A stretch of DNA of 64,000 nucleotides, taken from Streptomyces uncialis. GTDB lineage: Bacteria; Actinomycetota; Actinomycetes; Streptomycetales; Streptomycetaceae. Below the pieces are notes generated by a model. That model saw only the letters and a list, made by a program, of their open reading frames with translations. It was not told where the DNA came from and made no database searches. Shown piece after piece: positions 23,742 to 33,085 of this stretch. The translations under genes were made by a program, and so were the position numbers. The first letter of the stretch is position 1; every line of letters begins with the position of its first letter. The stretch spans positions 8,798,001 through 8,862,000 of the forward strand of contig NZ_CP109583.1 in NCBI RefSeq assembly GCF_036250755.1. Reading direction: 5' to 3'.

Positions 23742-24143
23742 ATGTCCGACCAGCGGCCCTTCCTTCACGCCGAAAGTCCACAGGAGCACGCGAGGCTGTT
23801 CCTCGACGCCTTCAACGCGGGCGACCTCGACGCACTCGACCGTATCTACACCAGCGACGCGATCGCCGTGTGGGAGCCCGGCAACCCGCTTTCCGGGCAG
23901 GCCCGTGCCGACGCGCTACGGGAATTCCTCGCGTGGAAACCCCGGATGACCGCCGAACTGCGCGAGTCGTTCGTCGCCGGTGACACGGCGCTGCTGATCG
24001 TCGACTGGTCCATCGACATCCCCGCCCCCGACGGCGTGGAGCGTATGAACGGCACCGGCGTCGACGTGCTCCGCCGGGGAGCGGACGGCGCATGGCGCTT
24101 CGCCGTCGACAACCCCTTCGGCGGGGCGCCGCCGGCCGCCTGA
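23742..24143 (+). CDS. NTF2/SnoaL-like small protein (YybH/DUF4440 type)
   Basis: The 133-residue protein has the pattern of the NTF2-like alpha+beta cone fold: an N-terminal helix ending in FLDAFNAGDLDAL, then YTSDAIAVWEPG, and a C-terminal strand pair ending WRFAVDNPFG. Family members include ketosteroid isomerases, polyketide cyclases and the small MonB-type epoxide hydrolases, but also many uncharacterised proteins. ATG at 23742 has GGGAGA upstream. It is transcribed away from the PKS and precedes the aminotransferase by 144 nt. In this setting a cyclase or epoxide-opening role is possible but not shown; the active-site acids cannot be assigned with confidence from sequence alone. Confidence 0.85.
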   Translation: MSDQRPFLHAESPQEHARLFLDAFNAGDLDALDRIYTSDAIAVWEPGNPLSGQARADALREFLAWKPRMTAELRESFVAGDTALLIVDWSIDIPAPDGVERMNGTGVDVLRRGADGAWRFAVDNPFGGAPPAA

Positions 24144-24275
24144 GGAGATCCGCGATCGGCCGCCGCCGGGAGCTGTCGGCCGTTCACGGGGAATCCATCC
24201 GGTGCCCACGGCGGGGGAGCGGCGGAGGTTACCGGGCCATGACCGCGGGCTGAACCGTGGCGGGGATTCCGCGGC

Positions 24276-24288
24276 TATGGTCGGGCCA
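24276..24288 (+). promoter_or_regulatory. Candidate leaderless promoter for the aminotransferase
   Basis: TATGGT (24276-24281) ends 6 nt before the ATG at 24288, the position expected for a -10 hexamer of a leaderless transcript. No Shine-Dalgarno sequence is visible before this ATG. TTACCG lies at 24229-24234, about 47 bp upstream of the -10. Confidence 0.35.
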
Positions 24289-25904
24289 TGGCCTCACACC
24301 GGACCTCAGCATTCCCCGAATCCGAACCGGAGACCGAACTCGCCGACCCGATGATGCTCCAATGGCTGGGTTCCCTCGGTTTCGGTGTCGAATATGTGCG
24401 CGGCGGGGGAAATACCCTCCACTTCCTCGACGGGGCGGGCGAAGAGATTCCCGTCATCGACTTCGCGGGCGGCTATGGATCACTCATCCTCGGCCACAAT
24501 CATCCCGATATCGTGCGGGCCGCCCGGGACTTCCTGGACTCCGGCAGCCCCGTCCTGGCGCAGGGCTCGCTCCAGCCTGCCGCGAGCGAGGTCGCGAAGA
24601 CGCTGAGCGCCATCGCGCAGCGTGAGTTCGGGGCGAGCGAGCCCTACTTCTCCGTGTTCTCCAACAGCGGCGCCGAATCGATCGAGGTGGCGCTCAAGCA
24701 CGCCGAGTTCGACCGGGTCCTCGCCCTGCGGGCGGTGACCGAGGAGATCGCGCGGCATCTGGACGAGGCCCGTACCGCGGTCCGGGACGGCCTCGCCGAG
24801 GTGACGGCCCCGGCGTTCGACGCCCTGGGCGTCGTCGCGCAGGACCGTGCGGCGGGTGCCGCGGGATTCGAGCGGCTGGCCGCCGCCGTCCGCGCGGAGA
24901 ACGCCCGGCGTACCGCGAGGCCGCCGCTCGTCCTGGCCCTGAAGGGGTCCTTCCACGGCAAACTGGTCGGCAGCGTCCAGCTGACGTACAACGCGGCGTA
25001 CCGGGAGCCGTTCGCGGCGCTTGCCCCACCAGCCCGGTTCATCGACGTCGACCGGCCCGAGGCCCTGCGCGAGCTCTTCGAACGGGAGCGGGGCACCGTC
25101 CTCGACGTCGTGGTCGACGGCGGCGGGATCGCGGTGGTCGAGCGGTCCTTCCCGGTCTTCGGCGCGTTCTTCTGCGAGGTGATCCAGGGCGAGGGCGGTA
25201 TCCGGGAGATGACGCCCGAGGCCGCCCGGGAGATCGAGCGCGCGTGCTCCGCCGCGGGGTGTCCCGTCGTCGTCGACGAGATCCAGAGCGGTATGGGCCG
25301 TACCGGCGCCTTCTTCGCCAGCTCCCGTATCGGTCTGCGGGCGGACTACTACACCCTGGCGAAGAGCCTCGGCGGAGGGATCGCCAAGACGGCGGTGACC
25401 CTGATCCGCGGCAGGCGCTACCGCCCGGAGTTCGAGCTGGTGCACACCTCGACCTTCGCGAAGGACACCTTCTCCTCCACCATCGCGCTGCGGGTCCTCG
25501 AACTGCTGGAGGCCGACGAAGGGCGGGCTTACCGGCTGGCGCGGGAGTGGGGCGAGCGGCTGACCGCGATGTTCACCGCGCTGCGGGAGGAGTTCCCGGG
25601 GGTGGTGAAGGACGTCCGGGGCGCCGGCTTGATGCTCGGACTGGAGTTCCACGACCAGTCCGGGGCGCAAGCGCCGCAGATCCGTGCGGCGGCCCGCGCG
25701 GGCGTCTTCGGGTACGCCGTCTCCGGGTATCTGCTCACCGCGCACCGCGTCCGGACCTTCCCCACCGCCAGCGCCGTGCACACCCTGCGCTTCGAACCGT
25801 CGGTGCTTCTGACCGAGGCCGAGGTCAGCAGGCTCGGTGAAGCGCTGCGGACGCTCTGCGGGATCCTCCGTGACCAGGACGGGCGGGCGTTCACCGGCGG
25901 ATGA
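24288..25904 (+). CDS. PLP-dependent class III aminotransferase
   Basis: A 538-residue fold-type I enzyme expected to transfer an amino group to an aldehyde or ketone. Visible signatures are SNSGAESIEVALKHA (PLP phosphate region), GSFHGKL, the Asp of DEIQSGMGRTG, and the Schiff-base Lys359 in LAKSLGGG. It is longer than the usual 430-460 residues because about 80 helical residues lie between VALKHAEF and GSFHGK. Aminotransferases beside modular PKSs are known to aminate chain-terminal aldehydes in coelimycin- and cyclizidine-type alkaloid pathways, so a polyketide aldehyde is the likely substrate. An amino-acid substrate cannot be excluded. A perfect palindromic terminator follows the stop codon directly. 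Confidence 0.92.
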   Translation: MASHRTSAFPESEPETELADPMMLQWLGSLGFGVEYVRGGGNTLHFLDGAGEEIPVIDFAGGYGSLILGHNHPDIVRAARDFLDSGSPVLAQGSLQPAASEVAKTLSAIAQREFGASEPYFSVFSNSGAESIEVALKHAEFDRVLALRAVTEEIARHLDEARTAVRDGLAEVTAPAFDALGVVAQDRAAGAAGFERLAAAVRAENARRTARPPLVLALKGSFHGKLVGSVQLTYNAAYREPFAALAPPARFIDVDRPEALRELFERERGTVLDVVVDGGGIAVVERSFPVFGAFFCEVIQGEGGIREMTPEAAREIERACSAAGCPVVVDEIQSGMGRTGAFFASSRIGLRADYYTLAKSLGGGIAKTAVTLIRGRRYRPEFELVHTSTFAKDTFSSTIALRVLELLEADEGRAYRLAREWGERLTAMFTALREEFPGVVKDVRGAGLMLGLEFHDQSGAQAPQIRAAARAGVFGYAVSGYLLTAHRVRTFPTASAVHTLRFEPSVLLTEAEVSRLGEALRTLCGILRDQDGRAFTGG

Positions 25905-25905
25905 G

Positions 25906-25929
25906 GACCCGCCGGGCGCCCGGCGGGTC
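25906..25929. terminator. Bidirectional palindromic terminator
   Basis: A perfect 24-bp inverted repeat (half-site GACCCGCCGGGC) starts 2 nt after the aminotransferase stop, between two convergent genes. It has no T-tract, as is common in Streptomyces. Confidence 0.7.
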
Positions 25930-25995
25930 ACATCGCGCCCCACAGCTGCCTCTCGCCGGGGAGGGCGACGGCCAGGTCGCGCCGAAGGGCCGCCG

Positions 25996-28368
25996 CTACC
26001 TCCCGCTGGACGGCGACAGCAGGGGCTCGGGCGCGGCCCGGTCGGCGCTCCGGACGATACGCCGCGGCGCTCCCATGCTCAGCAGGGCGCGGACATAGCG
26101 GCGCCGCTCGTCCGGCTTCTCCACAGGGCCACCGCTCACCCGGTCGGGGAACCACCGGGCGGGCCCCTTGCGTTCGCTCAGCGCGGGCAGCAGCAGGAAG
26201 TCGGCCAGTTCGTCCACCGCGGCGTCCGAGAGCGCCTCCAGTGTGATCGTCGTGGCATGCCGCTTGCCGCCGCCCCAGCCGGGCCGCCGGTGCAGCAGCT
26301 GCGGACGGGCCGACGCGACGACGATGAGCGGCACCCACCACAGATCGGTCAGCCCGTCGATGAACTCCAGCAACTCGTCGTCGGCGCGGTGCAGGTCGTC
26401 GATGACGAGGACGAGAGGGTTCCCCAGCTCCGGTTGCTCCAGGAACCTGCGCCATTCGTCGATCTCCACCGCAGTGTCCTTCGGCGGGACCGGGCCCGCG
26501 CCGGGATCGACGAACGGGATCAGACACTCCTTGAGCCAGCCCACCTGCCCCTCGGTGTCATGGTCGACCAGCCGGCGGAAGGAACTGAGGAGTTTGTCCG
26601 TCGCGAGCTGCCGGGAGTCGCCCGGCAGAATGCCGCAGAGGGCGTTGACCATCGCGCACTCCAAGGCGTGGATCTCGCTCGGGACCGGCTCCGAGGCGGT
26701 CGCCGCGGCCGGGTCCGAGGCGGCTTGCGGCACCTGGAAGCGGGCCAGGCACGACCGGTCGGCCACCTCCCGGCCGACCTCCGTGAGGAAGCGCGACTTG
26801 CCGGTTCCCGCGTCGCCGAGCACGGTGACGAGATGCGAGGTGGAGCGGTGCCGGGCGAGCTCCACGAGCTGCCGGACGAGCCCCAGCTCGAACTCCCGCT
26901 CCACGGTGGGCAGGGACTCCTCCCCGAGCGCGCCGTCGACGATCCACTCACCGGTGGTGTCGTCGAGCCGGTGGCCGACGAGCGCCGTGGTGGCCCGGCG
27001 GGTCTCGTCACAGACCCGGATCTCGTCGTCGCCCGCGTGGAAGAGCAGGGCGTGCGCCCGGCCGAGCAGGACCCCGGAGAACGTCAGCGGAGCGCCGTCG
27101 GAGAGTCTGCTGCGTACCAGTACCTCGCCGGTGCCCACCGAGGCGCGGACCGACACCCCCGGGGGCAGCGCCCCCGCGCCGGACCGCAGTTCGTCGGCGA
27201 TGGCCAGCCCGGCCAGCACCGCTCGCTCGGCGGAGCCCTGACGCTCCGCCTTGTTGCCGAACAGCAGCACCGTGACGGAGCCCAGGGTGGCGCTGACCGC
27301 GCCGCCGAAGCGCTCGGCGGTGTCCCTGACCCGTGCGGCGATGTCGTCGAGCAGATCGTCCGCCTCGGCCCCGCGGCCGCCGACGGCACCCTCGGTGAAC
27401 CGGGACTGCACCAGCAAGGTGCTCACCCACTCGCGTGCGCCGGACTCGGCCCCGGGTGCGGGAACGCCGTAGACGGTCCACCGGTCGCTGTCGGCCGGCT
27501 GCCGCTGGGACGGCACCGTTTCCTCGCGTGGCGCGGCGGATGCCCGGGGAGCGGCGGCGAGTTCGGCTCCCGTCCGGCCCGGCCGGCAGGCGTCCGCGCC
27601 GGGCAGCATCAGTGCGGGGTCGTGGGCCAGGATCGCCTGCTGGAGCGACTGGAGGTCGCGGCCCGGCTCCAGTCCCAGCCTCTCCACCAGTGCCGTGCGC
27701 ACTCTGCTGTAGACATGGAGCGCGTCCGACTGGCGGCCACCCCGGTAGAGGGCCAGCATCAGCTGCCCGCAGGAGCGCTCCCGAAGTGCCATGCCCTCCA
27801 CCATGGCCTCCAGTTCGCCGAGCACCGCCAGATGACGCCCGCACGCGAGCTCGGCCTCGAAGTAGTCCTCCATCGCGTCCCATCGCGCGTTCTGCGCGGT
27901 GGTCAGCTCGGGCCAGGAGATGCCCGCTTCGACGACATCCGCCAGCAAGGGGCCGCGCCACAGCGACAGCGCGCCGCGCAGTGTCAGCGCGGCCCGCTCG
28001 GGCTCACCGGCCGCGAGCCGCGTCCGGCCCGCCTCCACCCGGCTCCGGAATCGGAAGAAGTCGATGTCGTCGGGGTCGACCCGCAGCTTGTACCCGGGGG
28101 GCTGGGTGACCAGCGCGGGTGTCCCGTCCGGCGGCCCCGACGTGGTGAGTGCCCGCCGCAGACCCCATACGGCGTTCTGGAGCACCTTCCGGGCGGAGAC
28201 CGGGGCTTCCCCTACCGGCCACAGGGCATGCAGCAGTTGACTGGTCGCGACGGCCCGATCGGCCTGCAACAGCAGATAGCCGAGGGTCGCCTTCTGTTTG
28301 GTCCCTCCGAGTGCCAGCGGGCGACCGTCGTCGAAGGCTTCCATGGGCCCCAAGATCTGAAACTCCAC
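25996..28368 (-). CDS. SARP-family transcriptional activator with cyclase-like and AAA ATPase domains (PimR-like)
   Basis: The 790-residue protein is the likely cluster activator. Residues about 1-95 form the OmpR-type winged helix of SARPs (MEFQILGP... QKATLGYLLL), followed by a bacterial transcriptional activation domain to about 250 (LYRGGRQSDALHVYSRVR). About 310-470 resembles a class III nucleotide cyclase (ASVGTGEVLVRSRLSDG) but looks degenerate. About 500-690 is a STAND/AAA-type ATPase with Walker A GDAGTGKS (Lys524) and Walker B LVLVIDDLHRAD. No C-terminal LuxR helix-turn-helix is visible. The SARP + cyclase-like + ATPase order matches PimR of the pimaricin cluster, though this protein is shorter. 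It is convergent with the aminotransferase and shares a 706-bp divergent promoter region with the ligase operon. Confidence 0.93.
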   Translation of the reverse strand: MEFQILGPMEAFDDGRPLALGGTKQKATLGYLLLQADRAVATSQLLHALWPVGEAPVSARKVLQNAVWGLRRALTTSGPPDGTPALVTQPPGYKLRVDPDDIDFFRFRSRVEAGRTRLAAGEPERAALTLRGALSLWRGPLLADVVEAGISWPELTTAQNARWDAMEDYFEAELACGRHLAVLGELEAMVEGMALRERSCGQLMLALYRGGRQSDALHVYSRVRTALVERLGLEPGRDLQSLQQAILAHDPALMLPGADACRPGRTGAELAAAPRASAAPREETVPSQRQPADSDRWTVYGVPAPGAESGAREWVSTLLVQSRFTEGAVGGRGAEADDLLDDIAARVRDTAERFGGAVSATLGSVTVLLFGNKAERQGSAERAVLAGLAIADELRSGAGALPPGVSVRASVGTGEVLVRSRLSDGAPLTFSGVLLGRAHALLFHAGDDEIRVCDETRRATTALVGHRLDDTTGEWIVDGALGEESLPTVEREFELGLVRQLVELARHRSTSHLVTVLGDAGTGKSRFLTEVGREVADRSCLARFQVPQAASDPAAATASEPVPSEIHALECAMVNALCGILPGDSRQLATDKLLSSFRRLVDHDTEGQVGWLKECLIPFVDPGAGPVPPKDTAVEIDEWRRFLEQPELGNPLVLVIDDLHRADDELLEFIDGLTDLWWVPLIVVASARPQLLHRRPGWGGGKRHATTITLEALSDAAVDELADFLLLPALSERKGPARWFPDRVSGGPVEKPDERRRYVRALLSMGAPRRIVRSADRAAPEPLLSPSSGR

Positions 28369-29074
28369 CGTCGCTCCCTAGCGCGTCACGAAATGTGGTG
28401 TATTCACTTGATACGAACTGGCCGGATCCAGGAAGTGTGGGTGCGGCGAAAGTGAGAGAAATGTGGAAGGCCGTACGCGTGGGGCGGCGCGGGTCCGAAA
28501 GAAGGACGTCCGCGGGCCAGCTTTCCGGCCGTGTATCCATCGAACGAATATTCGGTAATCCTGGAATGGTACGCACCTCAGAGTATGTGCGATCCATACG
28601 GAAATCAATTGCCTTTGGATGGCGGATGCCACCGCACGCGCATCGCGTCCGCGCGGCGGGCGAGTGGATTCACAGGAATCACTTCCGTTTCGGTGGATGC
28701 CAGGCTCATCACCGCTCGCCATGCGGTCCGTCGCCGTGCCGAACGATTCGGGTTACCACTCGATGAATCCAGCGTGAGCGGGTGCCCAAAGGTGTCTTCC
28801 CAGCCCTCGGGAGAATTATCCGCGACGCCCCGGACCTGACCGTATGAATCCCTATTCGATCCCTTCGGATATCCGACGACCGCACCGGGACAGGCGAATC
28901 AAGTATTTCCGGCCAGGACTGCCGGAACCGATCCCATTGGCTCGATGAATGGTTACCGCCTCATGACTGCGCTCTGACGCGGAGGGCGCCGGTACTCGGG
29001 TAGGGTCCCCGGTAAATCGCCGATGCCAGGCGCTTCTTCCGATCACCGCCACGCCAATACTCTGCAAAAGAGGC
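28369..29074. promoter_or_regulatory. 706-bp divergent intergenic region (SARP / acyl-AMP ligase operon)
   Basis: No convincing gene is visible on either strand. GC is lower than in the flanks, as expected for regulatory DNA. The hexamer CGGTAA/TTACCG occurs three times (28553-28558, 28953-28958, 29010-29015), the same motif as in the PKS promoter. The last copy is about 60 bp before the first ORF of the ligase operon. Confidence 0.5.
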
Positions 29075-29248
29075 ATGCCCGTGGAAAAAATAGCCGAGGC
29101 TGTGGCAGCGAACACGGCCCCCGCAGGCCATTCCCCACTCTCCGCGATGCCCAGCACCAGAGAAATCATCCTGGCCGTCCTCTCCCTGAGCCGCACGGCC
29201 ACCGCCACGCCCCCGGAGCGTCCCCGGTCCGTCGGGGCGGCCTCATGA
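29075..29248 (+). CDS. 57-residue small ORF overlapping the acyl-AMP ligase start
   Basis: ATG at 29075 is preceded by AAAAGAGG, and the ORF ends at TGA 29246-29248, overlapping the ligase ATG (29245) in an ATGA junction. The peptide starts MPVEKIAEAVAANTAPAG and has a short hydrophobic middle (REIILAVLSL) and a Ser/Thr/Pro-rich tail. I recognise no family. It may be a translational-coupling leader, since the ligase has only a weak ribosome-binding site of its own, or a small functional peptide. Confidence 0.5.
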   Translation: MPVEKIAEAVAANTAPAGHSPLSAMPSTREIILAVLSLSRTATATPPERPRSVGAAS

Positions 29249-31053
29249 CACCGCCGCCCCCCGACCACGCGCGGACCATTCCCGGCGCCTTGCGGACACG
29301 CAGCGAGAAACAGCCCGACGGGACCGCCTACGTCTTCCTCCGCGACGGCGAGGAACCCGGCGAACGGCTCACCTGGCGGCAGCTCGACGACGCGGCGCGC
29401 TCCCGGGCCACCGTCTTCGAGGAAGCCGGACTGGCCGGCCGCACCGCGATCCTGCTCCATCCGTCCGGACCGGAGTTCATCCGCGCCCTGCTGGGCTGCA
29501 TGTACGCGGATGTCGCCGGTGCCCCCGTCCAGGTCCCCCGGCGCCGCCAGGACGTCGAGACGCTGCGCCGTATCGCCCATGACGCGGGCACGACCACGGT
29601 GCTGACCACCGCCGAGGTCGCCCGGGACCTGCGGGAGCGGTTCGGCGGTCTGCCGGAGCTCGCCGGACTCACCCTGCTCGCCACCGACACCATCGCCTCG
29701 GCACCGCGCGACGTGACGGCCCCGAGGGACGACCGCGACCTTCGTCCCGAAGGCATCGCCCTGCTCCAGTACACCTCCGGCTCCACCGGCGACCCAAAAG
29801 GCGTGATGGTCACCCACGCCAACTTCCGCTGCAACGCCATGGAGACGGAAGCCCTCTGGCCCCTCGGACAGGACGGCGTCTTCGTCTCCTGGCTGCCGCT
29901 CTTCCACGACATGGGCATGCTGTTCGGCGTACTGCTCCCGCTGTGGACCGGAGCACCGTCCTATCTGATGGCGCCCGGCGCTTTCATCCGCCGCCCGGCC
30001 CGCTGGCTGGAGGCCGTCTCACGCTTCCGGGCGACCCACTCGGCGGCACCGAGCTTCGCGTACGAGATGTGTGTGCGCGCCGCCCGCGAGGGCCGGACCG
30101 CACGGGTGGGCGACCTCTCCAGCTGGCGGGTGGCCGGCAACGGCGCGGAACCCATCCGCTGGAGGACACTCCGCTCCTTCTCCGAGACCTTCGCCCCGTA
30201 CGGCTTCGCCGCCCGCGCCATGGCCCCCGGGTACGGACTCGCCGAGAACACCCTCAAAGCCACCGGCACACCCCAGGACCGCGAACCCGCCGTGCTGTTC
30301 CTGTCCGCCGACGCCCTCGGCCAGAACCGGGTCCGGCCGGTGAGCGGGACCGACGACGACGCGACACCGGTGGTGAGCAGCGGAGTTCCGGTCCTGGACA
30401 CACAAGTGCGCGCCGTCGACCCGGTCACCCTGGAACCGTGCCCGCCGGACGTGATCGGTGAGATCTGGATCAGCGGACCGTGCGTCGCCGCCGGATACCT
30501 CGGCAGGCCGGAACTGAGCGAGGCGACGTTCCGCGCCCGGCTGAGCGGTACCGCCGCCGACGCCCCGTCGTCCGCCGGGGCGCCCGGGACCCATCTGCGT
30601 ACCGGCGACCTCGGATTCGTACGGGACGGCGAACTGTATGTCACCGGCAGACTCAAGGACATCATCATCCGCCAGGGCCGCAACCACTACCCGCAGGACC
30701 TCGAACTCACCGCGGAGTCCGCGGTGTCCGGCCTGCACCCCAACTGCGCCGCCGCCTTCTCCACCGACGACGGCACGGCCGAGCGGCTGGTGGTCGTCGT
30801 CGAAGCGGACGGCAAGGTACTCAGGGAGCCGGGGGAGCGGCTGCTGCGCGCGCACGTCCACGACGCGATCCGCGAACACCACCGCCTGGCGGCGGACGAC
30901 ATCCTGATCGTCCGCCGCGGCACGCTGCCCCGCACATCGAGCGGCAAGGTACGGCGACGCGAGTGCGCACAGCGGTACACGGACGGCACCCTGCGCTCCG
31001 CCGCCGTCCCCCCGCCCCCCGCGCCCGTACGCTCCGCGGAGGTCTCCCGATGA
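29245..31053 (+). CDS. Fatty acyl-AMP ligase (FAAL-like adenylating enzyme)
   Basis: The 602-residue ANL-superfamily enzyme is expected to activate a carboxylic acid as its acyl-adenylate and pass it to an acyl carrier protein. Signatures are [13 protein letters not shown] (P-loop), [21 protein letters not shown] and [14 protein letters not shown] (typical of FAALs rather than acyl-CoA ligases), [17 protein letters not shown] and the C-terminal catalytic Lys568 in [10 protein letters not shown]. The ATG at 29245 is chosen because homology begins just after it and it overlaps the upstream small ORF; the frame stays open to 29023. No dedicated ACP gene is visible nearby. The PKS already has its own malonyl loading module, so the partner of this ligase is unclear. 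Confidence 0.9.
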   Translation: MTPPPPDHARTIPGALRTRSEKQPDGTAYVFLRDGEEPGERLTWRQLDDAARSRATVFEEAGLAGRTAILLHPSGPEFIRALLGCMYADVAGAPVQVPRRRQDVETLRRIAHDAGTTTVLTTAEVARDLRERFGGLPELAGLTLLATDTIASAPRDVTAPRDDRDLRPEGIALLQYTSGSTGDPKGVMVTHANFRCNAMETEALWPLGQDGVFVSWLPLFHDMGMLFGVLLPLWTGAPSYLMAPGAFIRRPARWLEAVSRFRATHSAAPSFAYEMCVRAAREGRTARVGDLSSWRVAGNGAEPIRWRTLRSFSETFAPYGFAARAMAPGYGLAENTLKATGTPQDREPAVLFLSADALGQNRVRPVSGTDDDATPVVSSGVPVLDTQVRAVDPVTLEPCPPDVIGEIWISGPCVAAGYLGRPELSEATFRARLSGTAADAPSSAGAPGTHLRTGDLGFVRDGELYVTGRLKDIIIRQGRNHYPQDLELTAESAVSGLHPNCAAAFSTDDGTAERLVVVVEADGKVLREPGERLLRAHVHDAIREHHRLAADDILIVRRGTLPRTSSGKVRRRECAQRYTDGTLRSAAVPPPPAPVRSAEVSR

Positions 31054-32666
31054 CCGGCCCCGGCCCCGCGAAGCCCCCGCCCCCCGAATCCGGCGACAGC
31101 GACGGCGGGACCACCCGGGAGCGGCTCGCCGAACTGGCCCGACGCCGGGCCCTGCTGAGCCGACCGGAGGATTCCCGGGCCGTCGAGCGTCAGCACGCCA
31201 AGGGCAAACTGACGGCGCGCGAACGTATCGAGGCCCTGCTCGACCGGGGCTCCTTCGTCGAACTCGACGCCCTCGCCCGGCACCGCAGCCACAACTTCGG
31301 CCTCGAACGGGACCGGCCCCTCGGCGACGGGGTGATCACCGGATACGGCACCGTCGACGGCCGCCGGGTCTGTCTCTTCGCCCAGGACTTCACCGTCTTC
31401 GGCGGCTCCCTGGGCGAGGTCTTCGGCGAGAAGGTCGTGAAGGTGATGGACTTCGCCCTGCGCACCGGCGCCCCCATCATCGGCATCAACGACTCCGGCG
31501 GCGCGCGCATCCAGGAAGGCGTCGTCGCACTCGCTCTCTACTCCGAACTGGGCAAGCGGCATGTGGACGCCTCGGGCGTGGTGCCGCAGATCTCCCTCAT
31601 GACCGGCCCCTGCGCGGGCGGAGCCGTCTACGCCCCCGCGATGACCGACTTCGTCGTCATGGTCGACGGCATCTCCCATATGTTCGTCACCGGACCGGAG
31701 GTGCTGCGCACTGTCACCGGCCAGAGCGTCGACCGCGAGACCCTGGGCGGCGCCCGCGTCCACAACACCGTCTCCGGCGACGCCCACTACCTGGCCGCCG
31801 ACGAGAAGGATGCCTTCGCCTACGTACGCCAGCTCCTGGGCTATCTGCCGTCGAACAACATGGAGGACCCGCCCGTCCACCACGACCCCGGCTGGACGGA
31901 CGCGACCAGTGCGGCGGACCTCGCCCTGGACCGGCTGATCCCCGACGACCGCAACCAGCCCTACGACATGCTCAGCCTGGTGCAGACCGTGCTCGACGAC
32001 GGTGAACTCCTTGAGGTGCAGCCGCTGTTCGCCCGCAACATGATCTGCGGATTCGGTCGGGTCGAGGGCCGCAGCGTGGGAGTCGTGGCCAATCAGCCGG
32101 CCGTCATGGCGGGTGCGCTCGACATCGACGCCAGCGAGAAGGCGGCACGGTTCATCAGGACCTGCGACGCGTTCCACGTCCCGCTGCTGACCTTCGTCGA
32201 TGTACCGGGCTTCATCCCCGCCCTCGAACAGGAGCGGAGCGGGATCATCCGCAGAGGCGCGAAGCTCTTCTACGCCTATGCCGAGGCGACCGTGCCCATG
32301 GTCACCGTGGTCACCCGCAAGGCATACGGCGGCGGATACGGGGTGATGGGCTCCAAGCACCAGGGCGTCGATGTGAATCTCGCCTGGCCGACGGCCGAGA
32401 TCGCGGTCATGGGAGGCGAGAGCGCCGTGGGAGTGCTCCACCGGCGGGCACTGGAGGCCTCCGACGACCCGGACGCCGAGCGCGAGCGGCTGCGCGCCGC
32501 GTACGACAAGGCGCTCTGCAATCCGTACATGGCCGCCGAACGCGGCTATGTCGACATGGTCATCATGCCTCATGAGACCCGTCGGCAGACCGCCGCGGCC
32601 CTGCGGGCACTGCGGGACAAGCGCGTCACCCGGTCCCCGCGCAAGCACGGGAACATCCCGCTGTGA
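31050..32666 (+). CDS. Acyl-CoA carboxylase beta (carboxyltransferase) subunit, PccB/AccB type
   Basis: The 538-residue carboxyltransferase would transfer carboxyl groups from biotin to acetyl- or propionyl-CoA, making malonyl- or methylmalonyl-CoA for the PKS. Family landmarks are [19 protein letters not shown] near the N-terminus, [25 protein letters not shown] (oxyanion-hole glycines), [24 protein letters not shown] and the C-terminal [11 protein letters not shown] at 31050 overlaps the ligase stop (ATGA) and has GCGGAGG about 8 nt upstream. It needs a biotinylated alpha subunit, which is not in this window. Substrate choice cannot be read safely from the sequence. Confidence 0.95.
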   Translation: MTGPGPAKPPPPESGDSDGGTTRERLAELARRRALLSRPEDSRAVERQHAKGKLTARERIEALLDRGSFVELDALARHRSHNFGLERDRPLGDGVITGYGTVDGRRVCLFAQDFTVFGGSLGEVFGEKVVKVMDFALRTGAPIIGINDSGGARIQEGVVALALYSELGKRHVDASGVVPQISLMTGPCAGGAVYAPAMTDFVVMVDGISHMFVTGPEVLRTVTGQSVDRETLGGARVHNTVSGDAHYLAADEKDAFAYVRQLLGYLPSNNMEDPPVHHDPGWTDATSAADLALDRLIPDDRNQPYDMLSLVQTVLDDGELLEVQPLFARNMICGFGRVEGRSVGVVANQPAVMAGALDIDASEKAARFIRTCDAFHVPLLTFVDVPGFIPALEQERSGIIRRGAKLFYAYAEATVPMVTVVTRKAYGGGYGVMGSKHQGVDVNLAWPTAEIAVMGGESAVGVLHRRALEASDDPDAERERLRAAYDKALCNPYMAAERGYVDMVIMPHETRRQTAAALRALRDKRVTRSPRKHGNIPL

Positions 32667-32890
32667 ACCCCGCCCGCCCGCGGCCCGTCCGGATCCTGCG
32701 CGGCACGCCCACCGACGAGGAGATCGCCGCCGTACTGGTGGTGCTACGGGTCCTCACCGCCGTGCGGACCCGGCGCGCCGCGGATCTCGGCGGGAGCGAG
32801 CCGCACCACGGGTACCGGCGTACGCCCTGGGTACGTCGGCAGCCAGGCTGGCGCGGTCCGGGTGTCTGGCGGCGGAGCGGCTGGCACTGA
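32663..32890 (+). CDS. Acyl-CoA carboxylase epsilon subunit
   Basis: A 75-residue protein starting with GTG at 32663, inside the stop codon of the beta subunit (GTGA overlap). Its [19 protein letters not shown] core is the hallmark of actinobacterial AccE/PccE epsilon subunits, which bind and stimulate the beta subunit. The Trp-rich C-terminus is also typical. Expression is certainly coupled to the beta subunit. The 195 bp after it, up to the convergent methyltransferase, hold no gene that I can see. Confidence 0.9.
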   Translation: MNPARPRPVRILRGTPTDEEIAAVLVVLRVLTAVRTRRAADLGGSEPHHGYRRTPWVRRQPGWRGPGVWRRSGWH

Positions 32891-33085
32891 GCGGCTCCGG
32901 GAAGGGCCCCGGCGGGGGAGAGGGGACCGGCGGGCTCGGCCCCGTCACGACCCCTCCGGCACGATCGCGGAGGCCGTGCCGCCCGTCCGGCCCGTGCCCG
33001 TCTGTCCTGCCCGTACCGCCTGTCCGGCCCGTGTCGCTTGCCCTTCCGCCCGGACCTTCCCGGGCGGTCGGCCCCGGAGGGGCTG

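Noticed and set aside
30480..32666. Apparent start of the carboxylase at 30480
   Set aside because: The upstream part is an out-of-frame reading of the acyl-AMP ligase. The true start is the ATG at 31050, with its own ribosome-binding site and ATGA overlap.
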